From Bergeyella sp. (lineage in GTDB: Bacteria > Bacteroidota > Bacteroidia > Flavobacteriales > Weeksellaceae), in contig SZYB01000002.1 in assembly GCA_030263285.1 (NCBI GenBank), positions 310,001 through 374,000 on the forward strand: a stretch of DNA of 64,000 nt. The letters are read 5' to 3'. Both the position numbers and the translations under genes were made by a program. Positions within the stretch are counted from its first letter, which is position 1. The number at the start of each line of letters is the position of its first letter. This document shows, in pieces, positions 28,220 to 36,874 of this stretch. The notes beneath the pieces are model-generated. The model was not told the origin of the DNA. It ran no database searches and worked only from the letters and a program-made list of their open reading frames with translations.

Positions 28220-28841
28220 AGAAAAAGATATTTTCATGAAAACGGGAGAAAAACTCCCCGTGATGGAGCATTTTTATACGATACAGGGCGAGGGTTTTCA
28301 TAGTGGCAAAGCGGCTTATTTTATTCGTATCGCGGGGTGTGATGTGGGTTGTCATTGGTGTGACGTAAAGGAAAGTTGGGAGATTTCTCAGTATCCTTTG
28401 ATAGAAGCCGACACACTCGCTAGACAGGCGGCAGAGTTTTGCAAAACGGTCATCATTACTGGAGGAGAACCCTTAATGTGGAATTTGGATATTCTGACAG
28501 GATATCTTAAGGCGTTGGGATGCATGATACATGTAGAAACCTCTGGGGCCTACCCGCTTAGTGGGATCATAGACTGGATAACTTTATCCCCCAAGAAAAC
28601 GGGATTACCCCGTGAAGAAATCTATCTTAAGGCGCACGAACTGAAGGTGATCATATTTAATACGCACGATTTTGTTTTTGCCCATCAGCAGGCAGAGAAA
28701 GTGAGTGAAGACTGTCTGCTTTATGTGCAGTCGGAGTGGGGAAAAAGAGAAAAAAATTATCCAAAAATTGCTCAATATATACTGGAAAATCCGCAATGGA
28801 GGGCTTCTATACAGACACATAAATACCTAAATATTCCCTGA
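28209..28841 (+). CDS. queE: 7-carboxy-7-deazaguanine synthase QueE
   Basis: 210 residues. This radical-SAM enzyme makes the deazaguanine core of queuosine from 6-carboxy-tetrahydropterin. The cluster cysteines lie in GCDVGCHWCDVKESW (CxxxCxxC); GEGFHSGKAAYFIR and VIITGGEPLMW are also typical. I use the ATG at 28209, overlapping folD; a second ATG follows directly. The other queuosine genes (queC, queD, queF) are not in the window. Confidence 0.93.
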   Translation: MMTKEKDIFMKTGEKLPVMEHFYTIQGEGFHSGKAAYFIRIAGCDVGCHWCDVKESWEISQYPLIEADTLARQAAEFCKTVIITGGEPLMWNLDILTGYLKALGCMIHVETSGAYPLSGIIDWITLSPKKTGLPREEIYLKAHELKVIIFNTHDFVFAHQQAEKVSEDCLLYVQSEWGKREKNYPKIAQYILENPQWRASIQTHKYLNIP

Positions 28842-28942
28842 GTTTTTTCAATAAAGTCGTTTTAGAAGTATGAATTTACAGTCTGTGGAGAGGGTTCAAG
28901 GGGATGGAAAATTACAAAAGATACGTCTGACAAAAATAAATA

Positions 28943-28974
28943 TTTGTGGGAATAGAAAATTCTTTGTTACTTTG
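28943..28974 (+). promoter_or_regulatory. Bacteroidota-type promoter for rpmB-rpmG-DUF4295
   Basis: A -33 TTTG (28943-28946) is separated by 20 nt from TTACTTTG (28967-28974), close to the TTTG-N19/20-TAnnTTTG consensus. This is the most complete promoter in the window and precedes the ribosomal-protein genes. Confidence 0.6.
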
Positions 28975-29033
28975 CGGACTTGGGTTGAGTAAAACAAGTT
29001 CTCATAGGTAGAAGAAACAAAGCACGCCGAGAT

Positions 29034-29270
29034 ATGTCGAAAATTTGTCAAATAACGGGAAAGCAGGCCATGGTCGGGAATCATGTGTCGCACGCGAACA
29101 ACAAAACGAAGAGACGTTTTGAGATTAATTTGCTGGAAAAAAAATTTTTCCTGCCAGAGCAGGGTAAGCATATTACATTGAAAGTTTCTGCTCATGGGCT
29201 GAGAGTGATCAATAAGCTGGGGATAGAGGAAGCCGTGGAGAGGGCAGCTAGGAAAGGGTTTATAAAATAA
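29034..29270 (+). CDS. rpmB: 50S ribosomal protein L28
   Basis: 78 residues. The N-terminus MSKICQITGKQAMVGNHVSH and the core ANNKTKRRFEINL are diagnostic of bacterial L28, which sits on the large subunit near the E site. First gene of rpmB-rpmG-DUF4295, a conserved Flavobacteriia order that continues to ftsY. Confidence 0.96.
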   Translation: MSKICQITGKQAMVGNHVSHANNKTKRRFEINLLEKKFFLPEQGKHITLKVSAHGLRVINKLGIEEAVERAARKGFIK

Positions 29271-29282
29271 AGTTGAGCAAAA

Positions 29283-29465
29283 ATGGCGAAAAAAGGAAAC
29301 AGAGTTCAGGTGATACTGGAATGCACGGAGCACAAAGAAAGTGGTGAGGCGGGAATGAGCAGATATATCACCACAAAGAATAAAAAGAATACGACGGAGA
29401 GACTTGAATTAAGGAAGTATAATCCGGTACTCAAAAAGTATACTCTGCATAAAGAAATCAAGTAA
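29283..29465 (+). CDS. rpmG: 50S ribosomal protein L33
   Basis: 60 residues: [20 protein letters not shown] and [20 protein letters not shown] match L33. This version lacks the two zinc CxxC pairs (only one Cys, in ECTEH), so it is the zinc-independent form. It lies 12 nt after rpmB. Confidence 0.95.
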   Translation: MAKKGNRVQVILECTEHKESGEAGMSRYITTKNKKNTTERLELRKYNPVLKKYTLHKEIK

Positions 29466-29486
29466 TTTAGTAAATATAATTTTACG

Positions 29487-29639
29487 ATGGCAAAAAAGGT
29501 TGTTGCATCTTTGCAAACAGGTCAGTCAAAAAAAATGACCAAAGTGGTAAAAATGGTAAAGTCTCCGAAGTCTGAAGCTTATGTTTTTGAGGAAAAGGTA
29601 ATGAATGCCGATGAGGTAGACGCTTATCTGAAAGGATAA
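29487..29639 (+). CDS. DUF4295 small protein
   Basis: 50 residues starting MAKKVVASLQTGQSKKMTKV and ending ADEVDAYLKG. DUF4295 is a tiny basic protein found almost only in Bacteroidota right behind rpmB and rpmG. Its position makes a ribosome-related role likely, but none is established to my knowledge. Recognition rests on sequence and gene order together. Confidence 0.88.
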   Translation: MAKKVVASLQTGQSKKMTKVVKMVKSPKSEAYVFEEKVMNADEVDAYLKG

Positions 29640-29650
29640 GGATACTTCCT

Positions 29651-29666
29651 TTACTTAATTACTTAA
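29651..29666 (+). repeat. Short tandem repeat TTACTTAA x2
   Basis: Two abutting copies of TTACTTAA lie just after DUF4295. The leader of the second OmpA gene has a near-identical pair of TTATTTAA (57303-57318). Confidence 0.5.
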
Positions 29667-29674
29667 TCGTAACG

Positions 29675-29712
29675 ATGAAACTGTCCTAAGTGTTATGGGA
29701 TAGTTTTTTATT
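29675..29712 (+). terminator. Probable intrinsic terminator after DUF4295
   Basis: AAACTGTCC and GGATAGTTT pair with one mismatch around an AT-rich loop, followed by a run of T. It would end the rpmB operon before ftsY. The stem is imperfect, so it may only partly terminate. Confidence 0.5.
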
Positions 29713-29761
29713 TTTGGAATATGATACCTTCTTAAGAATTTTTTTATTACCAAATTTTGAG

Positions 29762-30721
29762 ATGAGCTGGATAAAGAAAATATTTAGTACTGAGGACAAA
29801 AAAAAACTACAAAAAGGTCTGGAGAAATCAAGAACAGGTTTTTTTGAGAAAATGACCAAAGTGCTTGTAGGAAAAGGAAAAGTAGATGAAGAAACTCTCG
29901 ACGGTCTGGAGGAGGTTCTGATATCTTCTGATGTGGGAGTTTCCACGACTCTTAAGATCATAAAAAGGATTGAGCAACGTGTTGCCAGAGACAGATATAT
30001 AGGGATTGAAGCACTGGATGCAATTTTAAGGGAAGAAATATCGGGTCTATTATCAGAAAACATAAAAGGGAAAAATCATGAAGAAAAGAAGCCCTATGTA
30101 ATTATGGTAGTGGGGGTAAATGGGGCGGGAAAAACCACTACCATCGGAAAGCTAGCCTATCGATTCAAAAATCAAGGAAAAAAAGTCGTATTGGGTGCGG
30201 CGGATACTTTTAGGGCGGCGGCAGTGGAGCAATTGACCATCTGGAGCAACCGCACAGATGTACCCATTGTGAAGCAAAAAACGGGAAGTGATCCTGCTTC
30301 TGTTGCCTATGATACATTGCAAAGTGCAATTTCTCGGGAGGCAGATATAGTGCTTATTGATACGGCAGGTAGATTACACAACAAAGTACACCTGATGAAT
30401 GAGCTTGCCAAAATCAAACGAGTCATGCAAAAGCTTATGCCTGACGCTCCTCACGAGGTGTTATTGGTACTGGATGGTTCTACAGGACAAAACGCCTTTG
30501 AACAGGCAAAACAATTTACCGCTACCACAGAAGTAAGTGCGCTTGCCATTACCAAGCTTGACGGGACTGCGAGGGGGGGAGTGGTTATTGGGATTTCAGA
30601 TCAATTTCAGATTCCTGTAAAGTACATAGGTGTAGGAGAAAAAATGGAAGACTTACAAACGTTTGACAGCGAGACTTTTGTAAATTCCTTTTTTAGCAAA
30701 GAAAAGAAGGGAATTGAATAA
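29762..30721 (+). CDS. ftsY: Signal recognition particle receptor FtsY
   Basis: 319 residues from the ATG at 29762; the upstream in-frame codons extend through the terminator and are unlikely to be used. An N domain (about 1-100) is followed by the G domain with GVNGAGKTTTIGKLA (P-loop), DTAGRLHNK, and TKLDGTARGG. FtsY docks SRP-ribosome complexes at the membrane. The long acidic N-terminal extension of E. coli FtsY is absent, as in most Bacteroidota. Confidence 0.96.
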   Translation: MSWIKKIFSTEDKKKLQKGLEKSRTGFFEKMTKVLVGKGKVDEETLDGLEEVLISSDVGVSTTLKIIKRIEQRVARDRYIGIEALDAILREEISGLLSENIKGKNHEEKKPYVIMVVGVNGAGKTTTIGKLAYRFKNQGKKVVLGAADTFRAAAVEQLTIWSNRTDVPIVKQKTGSDPASVAYDTLQSAISREADIVLIDTAGRLHNKVHLMNELAKIKRVMQKLMPDAPHEVLLVLDGSTGQNAFEQAKQFTATTEVSALAITKLDGTARGGVVIGISDQFQIPVKYIGVGEKMEDLQTFDSETFVNSFFSKEKKGIE

Positions 30722-30730
30722 AGATTTGTT

Positions 30731-30738
30731 TACTTTTG
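30731..30738 (+). promoter_or_regulatory. Putative -7 box for the GlsB/YeaQ gene
   Basis: TACTTTTG matches TAnnTTTG and lies 34 nt before the ATG at 30773. The -33 element is unclear. Confidence 0.45.
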
Positions 30739-30772
30739 CCAAGAGTGAATTTATTAATAAAAAGAACATATT

Positions 30773-31030
30773 ATGGGCGTTGTATCTTGGATTGTTTTCG
30801 GTCTTATAGCAGGGGCTGTTGCGAGGGCTATTATGCCAGCGCCTAGGGGTACGGGTGTTTTGATGACCATTATTTTAGGAATCATAGGGGCCTTTGTAGG
30901 TGGTGCTATTGGTAGTGCTTTGTTAGGATGGGATTCCGTCGCGGGCTTTGATATCAGAAGTTTTATTATGGCAATAGGAGGCTCGGTATTGGTGCTTTGG
31001 CTTCACGGAAAACTGGGAACAAGAAAGTAA
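30773..31030 (+). CDS. GlsB/YeaQ/YmgE family small membrane protein
   Basis: 85 residues with three glycine-rich membrane segments: WIVFGLIAGAVARAIMP, MTIILGIIGAFVGGAIGSAL and the C-terminal FIMAIGGSVLVLWLHG. The family is also called transglycosylase-associated protein. Members are linked to stress responses in several bacteria but have no firm mechanism. Convergent with sppA. Confidence 0.85.
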   Translation: MGVVSWIVFGLIAGAVARAIMPAPRGTGVLMTIILGIIGAFVGGAIGSALLGWDSVAGFDIRSFIMAIGGSVLVLWLHGKLGTRK

Positions 31031-31093
31031 CTTTCCCTGTTTCTGTGAGACTAAAAATCCTTTATATACTATAATATAGCGGATTTCGGGGGG

Positions 31094-32842
31094 TTATCTG
31101 GTGTTAAGGGAAAAAGGAAGTTCCATTTTGAGATCGTTGGGTACGTTTTTTCGGGATTTTATAAGCATGTCTATTGTTCTATATTCCTTTCCCATTTTCA
31201 GCTTCAGTATTTGGGTTGTGAGATGTTCCTGGTTGATATTACCAAACAGTTGCTCTACGGCAGAGCGCTTTTTAGGGAAGGTTGCGATCTCATAGTTTGC
31301 TACTTTTCCCTTTTTTGCTGCATGGACTACAGCATCCTGTAAAGATCCCAAGCTATCTACGAGTCCTACTTTTAGGGCTCTAGAGCCGGACCAGACCTTT
31401 CCCCGGGCTAATTTATCTATCTCTTCAAAAGTTTTGCCTCTGTTTTTTGATACAAAGTAGACAAATCTTTTATAGGTCCGTTCTACGCTTTTCTTTATTC
31501 TTTCTTCGGCGCCTACAGAAAGCCCTTCCATAGGAGAGTATATTTGGGAATTAGCATGAGTCGAAATAATTTCACTACTAATGCCGTTTTTATTAGCGAG
31601 CGCTTTAAAATTGGGGAAAACAGAAAATACCCCTATGGATCCTGTAATGGTGTTGGGTTCAGAATAGATTTTGTCTGCAGCCGTAGCTATATAATAGCCC
31701 CCAGAGGCAGCATAGTCTCCAAAAGAAACAACTAGGGGCTTTTCTTGTCGGAGTTGAGATAACTCAAAGAGGATTTCGTCTGCCGCATTGGCACTTCCCC
31801 CAGGAGAGTTTATGCGAAGTACTACAGCTTTTATGGTTTTGTCTTCTTTTATTTTTTTTATTTCTTTGACCATGTCATAAGAGAAAATGCCCTCATATCC
31901 TTCCCCACTCATAATGTTTCCAGAAGCGTACAGAATAGCGACTTTATCTTTTGCCGCATTAGGCAAAAAAGACTGCATATACCGACCGAATGAGATTTTA
32001 TTGAGTTTTTCAGAAGTTTCTAACCCCAGTTTTTCTTTTAGGAGCAGGTCATACTGAGATTTTTGTAATAATTGATCAGCCAGGCGGTGTTCAAGGGTAT
32101 GCTCCGGAATTATGCCATAAAGGCTGTCTACAATAGTTTTAAGGGTTGAAGAGTCAATAGATCTGGAAGAAGAGATATCTTTTGCCATAGGAACCCACAA
32201 GTCTTGTATCAGTGTTGATATTTGCGCTTTATTTTCTTCGGAAAGCGCGTTTCGTAGAAACGGTTCTACAGCAGCCTTGTAGCGTCCTTGTCGGATGACG
32301 TTGATTCCTATCCCATACTTTGTAAAAAAATTTTTGTAAAAATTGACTTCAGCAGAATTTCCTTTAAGTTCAATTCCCCCGGCAGGATTAAGAATGTATT
32401 TCTCTGCGACTGATCCCAAATAGTAGGTGGGTTGAGAAACTACATTTCCGTAGGCATAAACTAGTTTTCCAGAACTTTTAAAATCTTTTAGTGCAGCTCT
32501 GATGTCTGTGATATGAGTGAGATCCGCAACAAGATCATCGGTTTCTATACTAATCCCCGAAATGTTTTCATCAAATTTTGCCCGACGTATTGCCTGCAGA
32601 ATGTCCCACAGAAGGATTTGTTTTTTGGTAGGGATTATAGAGCTTATTCCCTCGGCAGGGCTTTCGATGATCTCTGTTTTGGGGTCCAGAGTAAGTATCG
32701 TTTTCTTTGTTATTTCGGGACGCGTGTCGGCGCCATTTTTTAAACCGAATGTCAACAGGCCAATGAACAAAAAGAAAGCGAGAGTGAAGACGAGAAGTAT
32801 GGCTACAATATTCGCTAAAACGGATCTTAAAAAAATTTTCAT
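31094..32842 (-). CDS. sppA: Signal peptide peptidase SppA, 67K type
   Basis: 582 residues, the long two-domain type. An N-terminal anchor (ANIVAILLVFTLAFFLFIGL) places it in the inner membrane. The N-terminal repeat keeps the candidate catalytic lysine in VIRQGRYKAAVEPF, and the C-terminal repeat has the catalytic serine in GDYAASGGYYIATAADKI, preceded by LRINSPGGSANAADEI. SppA digests signal peptides left in the membrane after cleavage. It is divergent from folK, 15 nt away. Confidence 0.95.
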   Translation of the reverse strand: MKIFLRSVLANIVAILLVFTLAFFLFIGLLTFGLKNGADTRPEITKKTILTLDPKTEIIESPAEGISSIIPTKKQILLWDILQAIRRAKFDENISGISIETDDLVADLTHITDIRAALKDFKSSGKLVYAYGNVVSQPTYYLGSVAEKYILNPAGGIELKGNSAEVNFYKNFFTKYGIGINVIRQGRYKAAVEPFLRNALSEENKAQISTLIQDLWVPMAKDISSSRSIDSSTLKTIVDSLYGIIPEHTLEHRLADQLLQKSQYDLLLKEKLGLETSEKLNKISFGRYMQSFLPNAAKDKVAILYASGNIMSGEGYEGIFSYDMVKEIKKIKEDKTIKAVVLRINSPGGSANAADEILFELSQLRQEKPLVVSFGDYAASGGYYIATAADKIYSEPNTITGSIGVFSVFPNFKALANKNGISSEIISTHANSQIYSPMEGLSVGAEERIKKSVERTYKRFVYFVSKNRGKTFEEIDKLARGKVWSGSRALKVGLVDSLGSLQDAVVHAAKKGKVANYEIATFPKKRSAVEQLFGNINQEHLTTQILKLKMGKEYRTIDMLIKSRKNVPNDLKMELPFSLNTR

Positions 32843-32857
32843 TTAACTTGCGGGGTT

Positions 32858-33286
32858 ATGAACAAAGGACAAGATCATCTTGCAGTTCTGTTATTGGGCA
32901 GCAATTTAGGAAAATCTGAGGAAAATCTATTAAAAGCTATTTCCATTCTTGAGAAAAAAGTGGGCAGAATAGAGAGAAAATCTGGTGTTTTATTCTCTGA
33001 ACCTGTAGATTTTGCAAGTGATTATATTTTCTGTAACATTGCTGTTAATATTCGTACAGAGTCTTCGCCTATTGCGCTTTTGAATAGAATTAAAGAAATT
33101 GAGAGGAGTATGGGCAGGTTAAGGGATAGTGCGTTTTACAATGAACACAGGGATAGGATAATAGATATTGATATCGTTTTCTTTGATGGCATTATTTTTG
33201 AGAGTAAAAAACTTAATTTACCGCACAGCAAGCATCTGGAGAGAGGATTTTCCAGGAGACTTTTGATGAATATCGGGGTGTTGTGA
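32858..33286 (+). CDS. folK: 2-amino-4-hydroxy-6-hydroxymethyldihydropteridine pyrophosphokinase FolK
   Basis: 142 residues. HPPK activates the pterin for folate synthesis. Visible motifs are LLGSNLGKSEENL at the N-terminus and HRDRIIDIDIVFFDG, the family signature around the two aspartates that bind magnesium, followed by LPHSKHLERGF. The gene shares a narrow divergent gap with sppA. Confidence 0.93.
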   Translation: MNKGQDHLAVLLLGSNLGKSEENLLKAISILEKKVGRIERKSGVLFSEPVDFASDYIFCNIAVNIRTESSPIALLNRIKEIERSMGRLRDSAFYNEHRDRIIDIDIVFFDGIIFESKKLNLPHSKHLERGFSRRLLMNIGVL

Positions 33287-33342
33287 TTTTCTAATTTTTT
33301 ATTTTTTTATAACATAAATCGAATATTTTAAAATATTTACGA

Positions 33343-33361
33343 TATATTTGCGGTACATTTG
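33343..33361 (+). promoter_or_regulatory. Tandem -7 boxes upstream of the first ompA gene
   Basis: TATATTTG (33343-33350) and TACATTTG (33354-33361) both fit TAnnTTTG, 11 nt apart, and end 18 nt before the ATG. Two start sites or a strong composite promoter are possible. Confidence 0.45.
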
Positions 33362-33379
33362 TGTAAAATTTGTGTGCAT

Positions 33380-34876
33380 ATGAAAATAAATTTGACTCGT
33401 GCAGTAGTGTTAGTTTTTCTATTGCCTGCGGTAGCTTTCGCTCAAACTTCGCTTAATGTATCCAACAGACAATCCAGGGGTGATACGTTGGTGGTTGCCG
33501 AGGTTAGACAAACAACAGGAGATAAAAAAGCGGCTAAGACAAGGAAGTTTAATCAGAAATCTAAAAAGTTCAACGATTGGTCTTTTTCTGTGGGGGCGGG
33601 TACCCCGCTCGTGCAAAATTCCGACTACACTTCCATAAGAAATGGAAATGGGAAGTGGCTTTTTGGCTATTCCACTTATTTGAGTATTGATAAGGCGGTT
33701 AGCCATGTTTTTGGGTTTAAGTTTCAGTACGATAGAGGAGAGACAAGACAAGGGTGGTTCAATATCAAGGATCCTATGCCCGGAAGGGCGGAAGCAGGAA
33801 GAACGCAATACGATGCGCTTTCTTTGTTAGGAGATGTTAATATCTCCAATATTTTCAGAAGAATAGACAATAAATCTCCTTTCAGATGGGCTTTACACGG
33901 GTATCTGGGCGTAGGGACGATCGCTTATAGAGCTTACCAGAAAAGTCCACGTACAGAGGGTGTGCAGAAGTTGATAACGGAGGAGAAACCGTTTCGGTTG
34001 GGCTCTGTTTTTTCTCAATTGGGAACGGGGCTGAAGTATAGGGTTGCGAGATCATTGGACATAGAGGGAAGGATGATGTACATGATAACGGGTGATGATA
34101 CTTTTGATGGGAGAAGAGAGCCGGGGAACAGAGACACAGACAACAGAAGAAAAAGTAATAATGTGGTAAATACGACTTTAGGCATTACCTATAACATAGG
34201 CGAGCATAAAGACCATTTGTTTTGGTATGATCCGTTGCAAGGAATATATGACAAGTTGGATGAATTAGGAGAATTCCGGGTTTGCAAGTCGGGAGATAAG
34301 GACAATGATGGGGTTTGTGACGACTGGGACAGACAACTTGATACTCCTTCTGGAGCGAGAGTTGACGGAGCGGGAGTCGCTTTGGATACAGATATGGATG
34401 GCGTGATTGATTTGTATGACAAGTGTGTCACGGTGCCTGGTCCGGTAGAAAATGAAGGATGTCCTGTTACGGAAGTACCTGTGCCGGCGCCTGATATTTT
34501 GTCAGAGGACGTAGTGGTAAAAGAAGAAGAAAGAACCCTTGAGGGTATAGAGTTTGATTTTGATTCAGACAGGATACTTCCTTCCAATACACCGATACTG
34601 AATAACGCTGCAGAATATATCATCTCTTCCAGAGGAAGTTTTAATATAATAGGGGCTACGGATGCCAAAGGTACCGATGAGTACAACCAGAAACTTTCCG
34701 AGAGGAGGGCGAACAGCGTAAAAGACTATTTGGTTCAGAATGGGGTGCCGGGCTACAAACTCAATGCAATAGGCAGAGGAAAAAGAGACCTCAAATACCC
34801 ACAATGTGACCCGGCGGATAATTGTCCGGAATGGAAAAACAGAGCCAACAGAAGGGTGTATTTTGAAGCGAGATAA
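33380..34876 (+). CDS. OmpA-family outer-membrane protein with TSP3 repeats
   Basis: 498 residues from the ATG at 33380, which begins the signal peptide (MKINLTRAVVLVFLLPAVAFAQ). An eight-stranded-type barrel section (about 50-280) is followed by calcium-binding thrombospondin type 3 repeats (DKDNDGVCDDWD and DTDMDGVIDLYDKC). The C-terminal OmpA domain (about 390-498) has FDFDSDRILPSN and KLSERRANSVKDYL, which bind peptidoglycan. It tethers the outer membrane to the wall. A second OmpA/TSP3 protein with related architecture lies at 57.3 kb. Confidence 0.92.
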   Translation: MKINLTRAVVLVFLLPAVAFAQTSLNVSNRQSRGDTLVVAEVRQTTGDKKAAKTRKFNQKSKKFNDWSFSVGAGTPLVQNSDYTSIRNGNGKWLFGYSTYLSIDKAVSHVFGFKFQYDRGETRQGWFNIKDPMPGRAEAGRTQYDALSLLGDVNISNIFRRIDNKSPFRWALHGYLGVGTIAYRAYQKSPRTEGVQKLITEEKPFRLGSVFSQLGTGLKYRVARSLDIEGRMMYMITGDDTFDGRREPGNRDTDNRRKSNNVVNTTLGITYNIGEHKDHLFWYDPLQGIYDKLDELGEFRVCKSGDKDNDGVCDDWDRQLDTPSGARVDGAGVALDTDMDGVIDLYDKCVTVPGPVENEGCPVTEVPVPAPDILSEDVVVKEEERTLEGIEFDFDSDRILPSNTPILNNAAEYIISSRGSFNIIGATDAKGTDEYNQKLSERRANSVKDYLVQNGVPGYKLNAIGRGKRDLKYPQCDPADNCPEWKNRANRRVYFEAR

Positions 34877-34897
34877 GATACTTCCGATACTTTGATT

Positions 34898-34936
34898 AAA
34901 AAGAAAAACCGCGACGTCCTCGCGGTTTTTCTTTTT
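34898..34936 (+). terminator. Intrinsic terminator, ompA/recQ
   Basis: A perfect 16-bp stem: AAAAAGAAAAACCGCG (34898-34913) pairs with CGCGGTTTTTCTTTTT (34921-34936). The lower stem is A/T and supplies the U-run. It can work in both directions, but only the plus-strand gene ends here. Confidence 0.85.
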
Positions 34937-34958
34937 AGAATTATTAATTTTAGGATCT

Positions 34959-36854
34959 ATGCAGGATTATGGAAGACTTAAATTTCAGGTTCTGAGGGAA
35001 TTTTGGGGTCACTCGGGATTTAGGGAGTTTCAGGAGGAAATAATAGACAGTGTCATAGGGGGGAAAGATACTTTAGCCCTGCTTCCCACCGGCGGAGGTA
35101 AGTCTTTGTGCTACCAGCTTCCCGCTCTTTTATTAGAGGGGGTTTGTTTAGTAATATCGCCTCTTTTGGCTCTTATGAAGCAACAGGTCAAATCGTTAAG
35201 ATCAAAGGGGATAGAGGCGGCTTACCTCTCGTCAGAGCTCAGTGATCTGGAGGAGGATATGGTGTATTCGCAGGTCAAAGAAGGGCTATTAAAGCTTCTT
35301 TATATTTCCCCCGAGAGATTGGCCAACTCCAAGTTTATACTGAATACACCCGAATTGAAATTTTCTTTTTTGGCAGTTGATGAGGCGCATTGTATTTCGG
35401 AGTGGGGGCAGGATTTTCGTCCAAGCTACAGAAATATAAAAGTCTTTAGGGAGCAATTTTTTGCCTTACCCATTCTGGCCGTTACGGGTACGGCCACAGC
35501 AAAGGTTGTTCATGACATTACCGAAAAACTGGGGCTTAGATCCGCCCATACTTTTAGAAAAAGCTTTGCTAGAGAAAATATACAGATACAGGTCCTCAAT
35601 ATATCCGATAAATACGAAAGAATTTTACATTTCCTCAGACTCAATATTTCTTCCGGATTGGTATATACTCAAACGAGAAAAGAAGCAGAAGGCCTTTCTT
35701 ATTTTTTAAAATCCAAAGGGCTACATCAGGTAGACTGTTTCCATGCGGGGCTCTCCCTGCAGGAGAAGAATAGCAGACAAGCATCCTGGACAGAAAGCAA
35801 AAGCAAAACACTCATCACCACCAATGCATTTGGGATGGGAATCGATAAAGCAGAAGTTGATTTTGTAATCCATCTCTCGCCTCCCTTTTCTTTGGAAAAT
35901 TATTATCAGGAGATAGGAAGGGGGGGAAGAGGAGGAGGTAAAAGTCTGGCGGTTTTGCTTTGGGATGAACAGGATCTTTACCGGAGAGATGAGGTGCTGA
36001 AGAATCAAAGCCTTACGAAGAAGGTTTATGAAAAGATCTACACCAGCCTTTATTCTATGTTTCAGATAGCCGATGGAGAAATAATCCATCAGGATTTTTC
36101 TTTCGATATACTGAAACTGCAAAAAAGAACAGGAGTAACTCGGGCAAAACTTATGATACTGCTCAATTTTTTTCATGCCCAAGAGCTTATATTTCTTAAT
36201 AAAAATTCACGAAAATCTTCTCTTCAACTTCTTTTTTCCTACGATGTTATAGAAGAACTCCCTAAAAAAGAATCGTACTTTCTGGAGCTTCTTCAGAGAA
36301 ATATTGTGGGTTTTGCCTCTCAGAGTCCGGTATACATTAATGAGGCATACCTTTCGGAAAAACTACAAATTTCTCCGGGTTTACTTAAACAGCAACTTAT
36401 AGAGATTCATGAAAAAAAATATGTCAGATATGTGGACGGATCCTTTTCAAGCATAAAGTTTCTCAAGCCTAGAAATGATAAAATACTTAGCCGTAAGTAT
36501 TGGAAATTACTTGCCCTGATTCAGGGTAATATTCTCAGAAAGTGGGAAGAGTTTAAATTCTATATAAGGGATACAGAGTATTGCAAGATGAAACTCATTC
36601 TGCATTATTTTGGTGAGAAAAATGTAAAAGACTGTAAAAAATGTTCCGTTTGTATGAGAAAAATTTACACCGGTCTTTCGTCTGACATTCATTTGGACAT
36701 TCTTTCTGTCCTCAAAAAGCGTCCCTGCTCTCTGGAAGAAATTTGTATTTTTATGCAAAATCCTCATAAGGAGATTGTCCTGGAAAATCTCACAGAGCTT
36801 CTGAATTCGGAAAAAATACGAATGCTCGATTACAAGACTTACACGATAGTATAA
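34959..36854 (+). CDS. recQ: ATP-dependent DNA helicase RecQ, short form
   Basis: 631 residues. Superfamily 2 helicase motifs are in order: Walker A LLPTGGGKSLCYQLPA, DEAH in AVDEAHCISEWGQDFRPSY, VTGTATAKV, and motif VI QEIGRGGRGGGKS. Zinc-binding cysteines lie in YCKMKL and DCKKCSVC (about 543-567). No HRDC domain is visible after the winged-helix part. Motif VI usually reads QEIGRAGRDG; here it is GRGGRGG, so the Ala and Asp are replaced while the arginines remain. RecQ unwinds recombination and replication intermediates. Confidence 0.9.
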   Translation: MQDYGRLKFQVLREFWGHSGFREFQEEIIDSVIGGKDTLALLPTGGGKSLCYQLPALLLEGVCLVISPLLALMKQQVKSLRSKGIEAAYLSSELSDLEEDMVYSQVKEGLLKLLYISPERLANSKFILNTPELKFSFLAVDEAHCISEWGQDFRPSYRNIKVFREQFFALPILAVTGTATAKVVHDITEKLGLRSAHTFRKSFARENIQIQVLNISDKYERILHFLRLNISSGLVYTQTRKEAEGLSYFLKSKGLHQVDCFHAGLSLQEKNSRQASWTESKSKTLITTNAFGMGIDKAEVDFVIHLSPPFSLENYYQEIGRGGRGGGKSLAVLLWDEQDLYRRDEVLKNQSLTKKVYEKIYTSLYSMFQIADGEIIHQDFSFDILKLQKRTGVTRAKLMILLNFFHAQELIFLNKNSRKSSLQLLFSYDVIEELPKKESYFLELLQRNIVGFASQSPVYINEAYLSEKLQISPGLLKQQLIEIHEKKYVRYVDGSFSSIKFLKPRNDKILSRKYWKLLALIQGNILRKWEEFKFYIRDTEYCKMKLILHYFGEKNVKDCKKCSVCMRKIYTGLSSDIHLDILSVLKKRPCSLEEICIFMQNPHKEIVLENLTELLNSEKIRMLDYKTYTIV

Positions 36855-36874
36855 TATTTACAGTACAGTATTTT

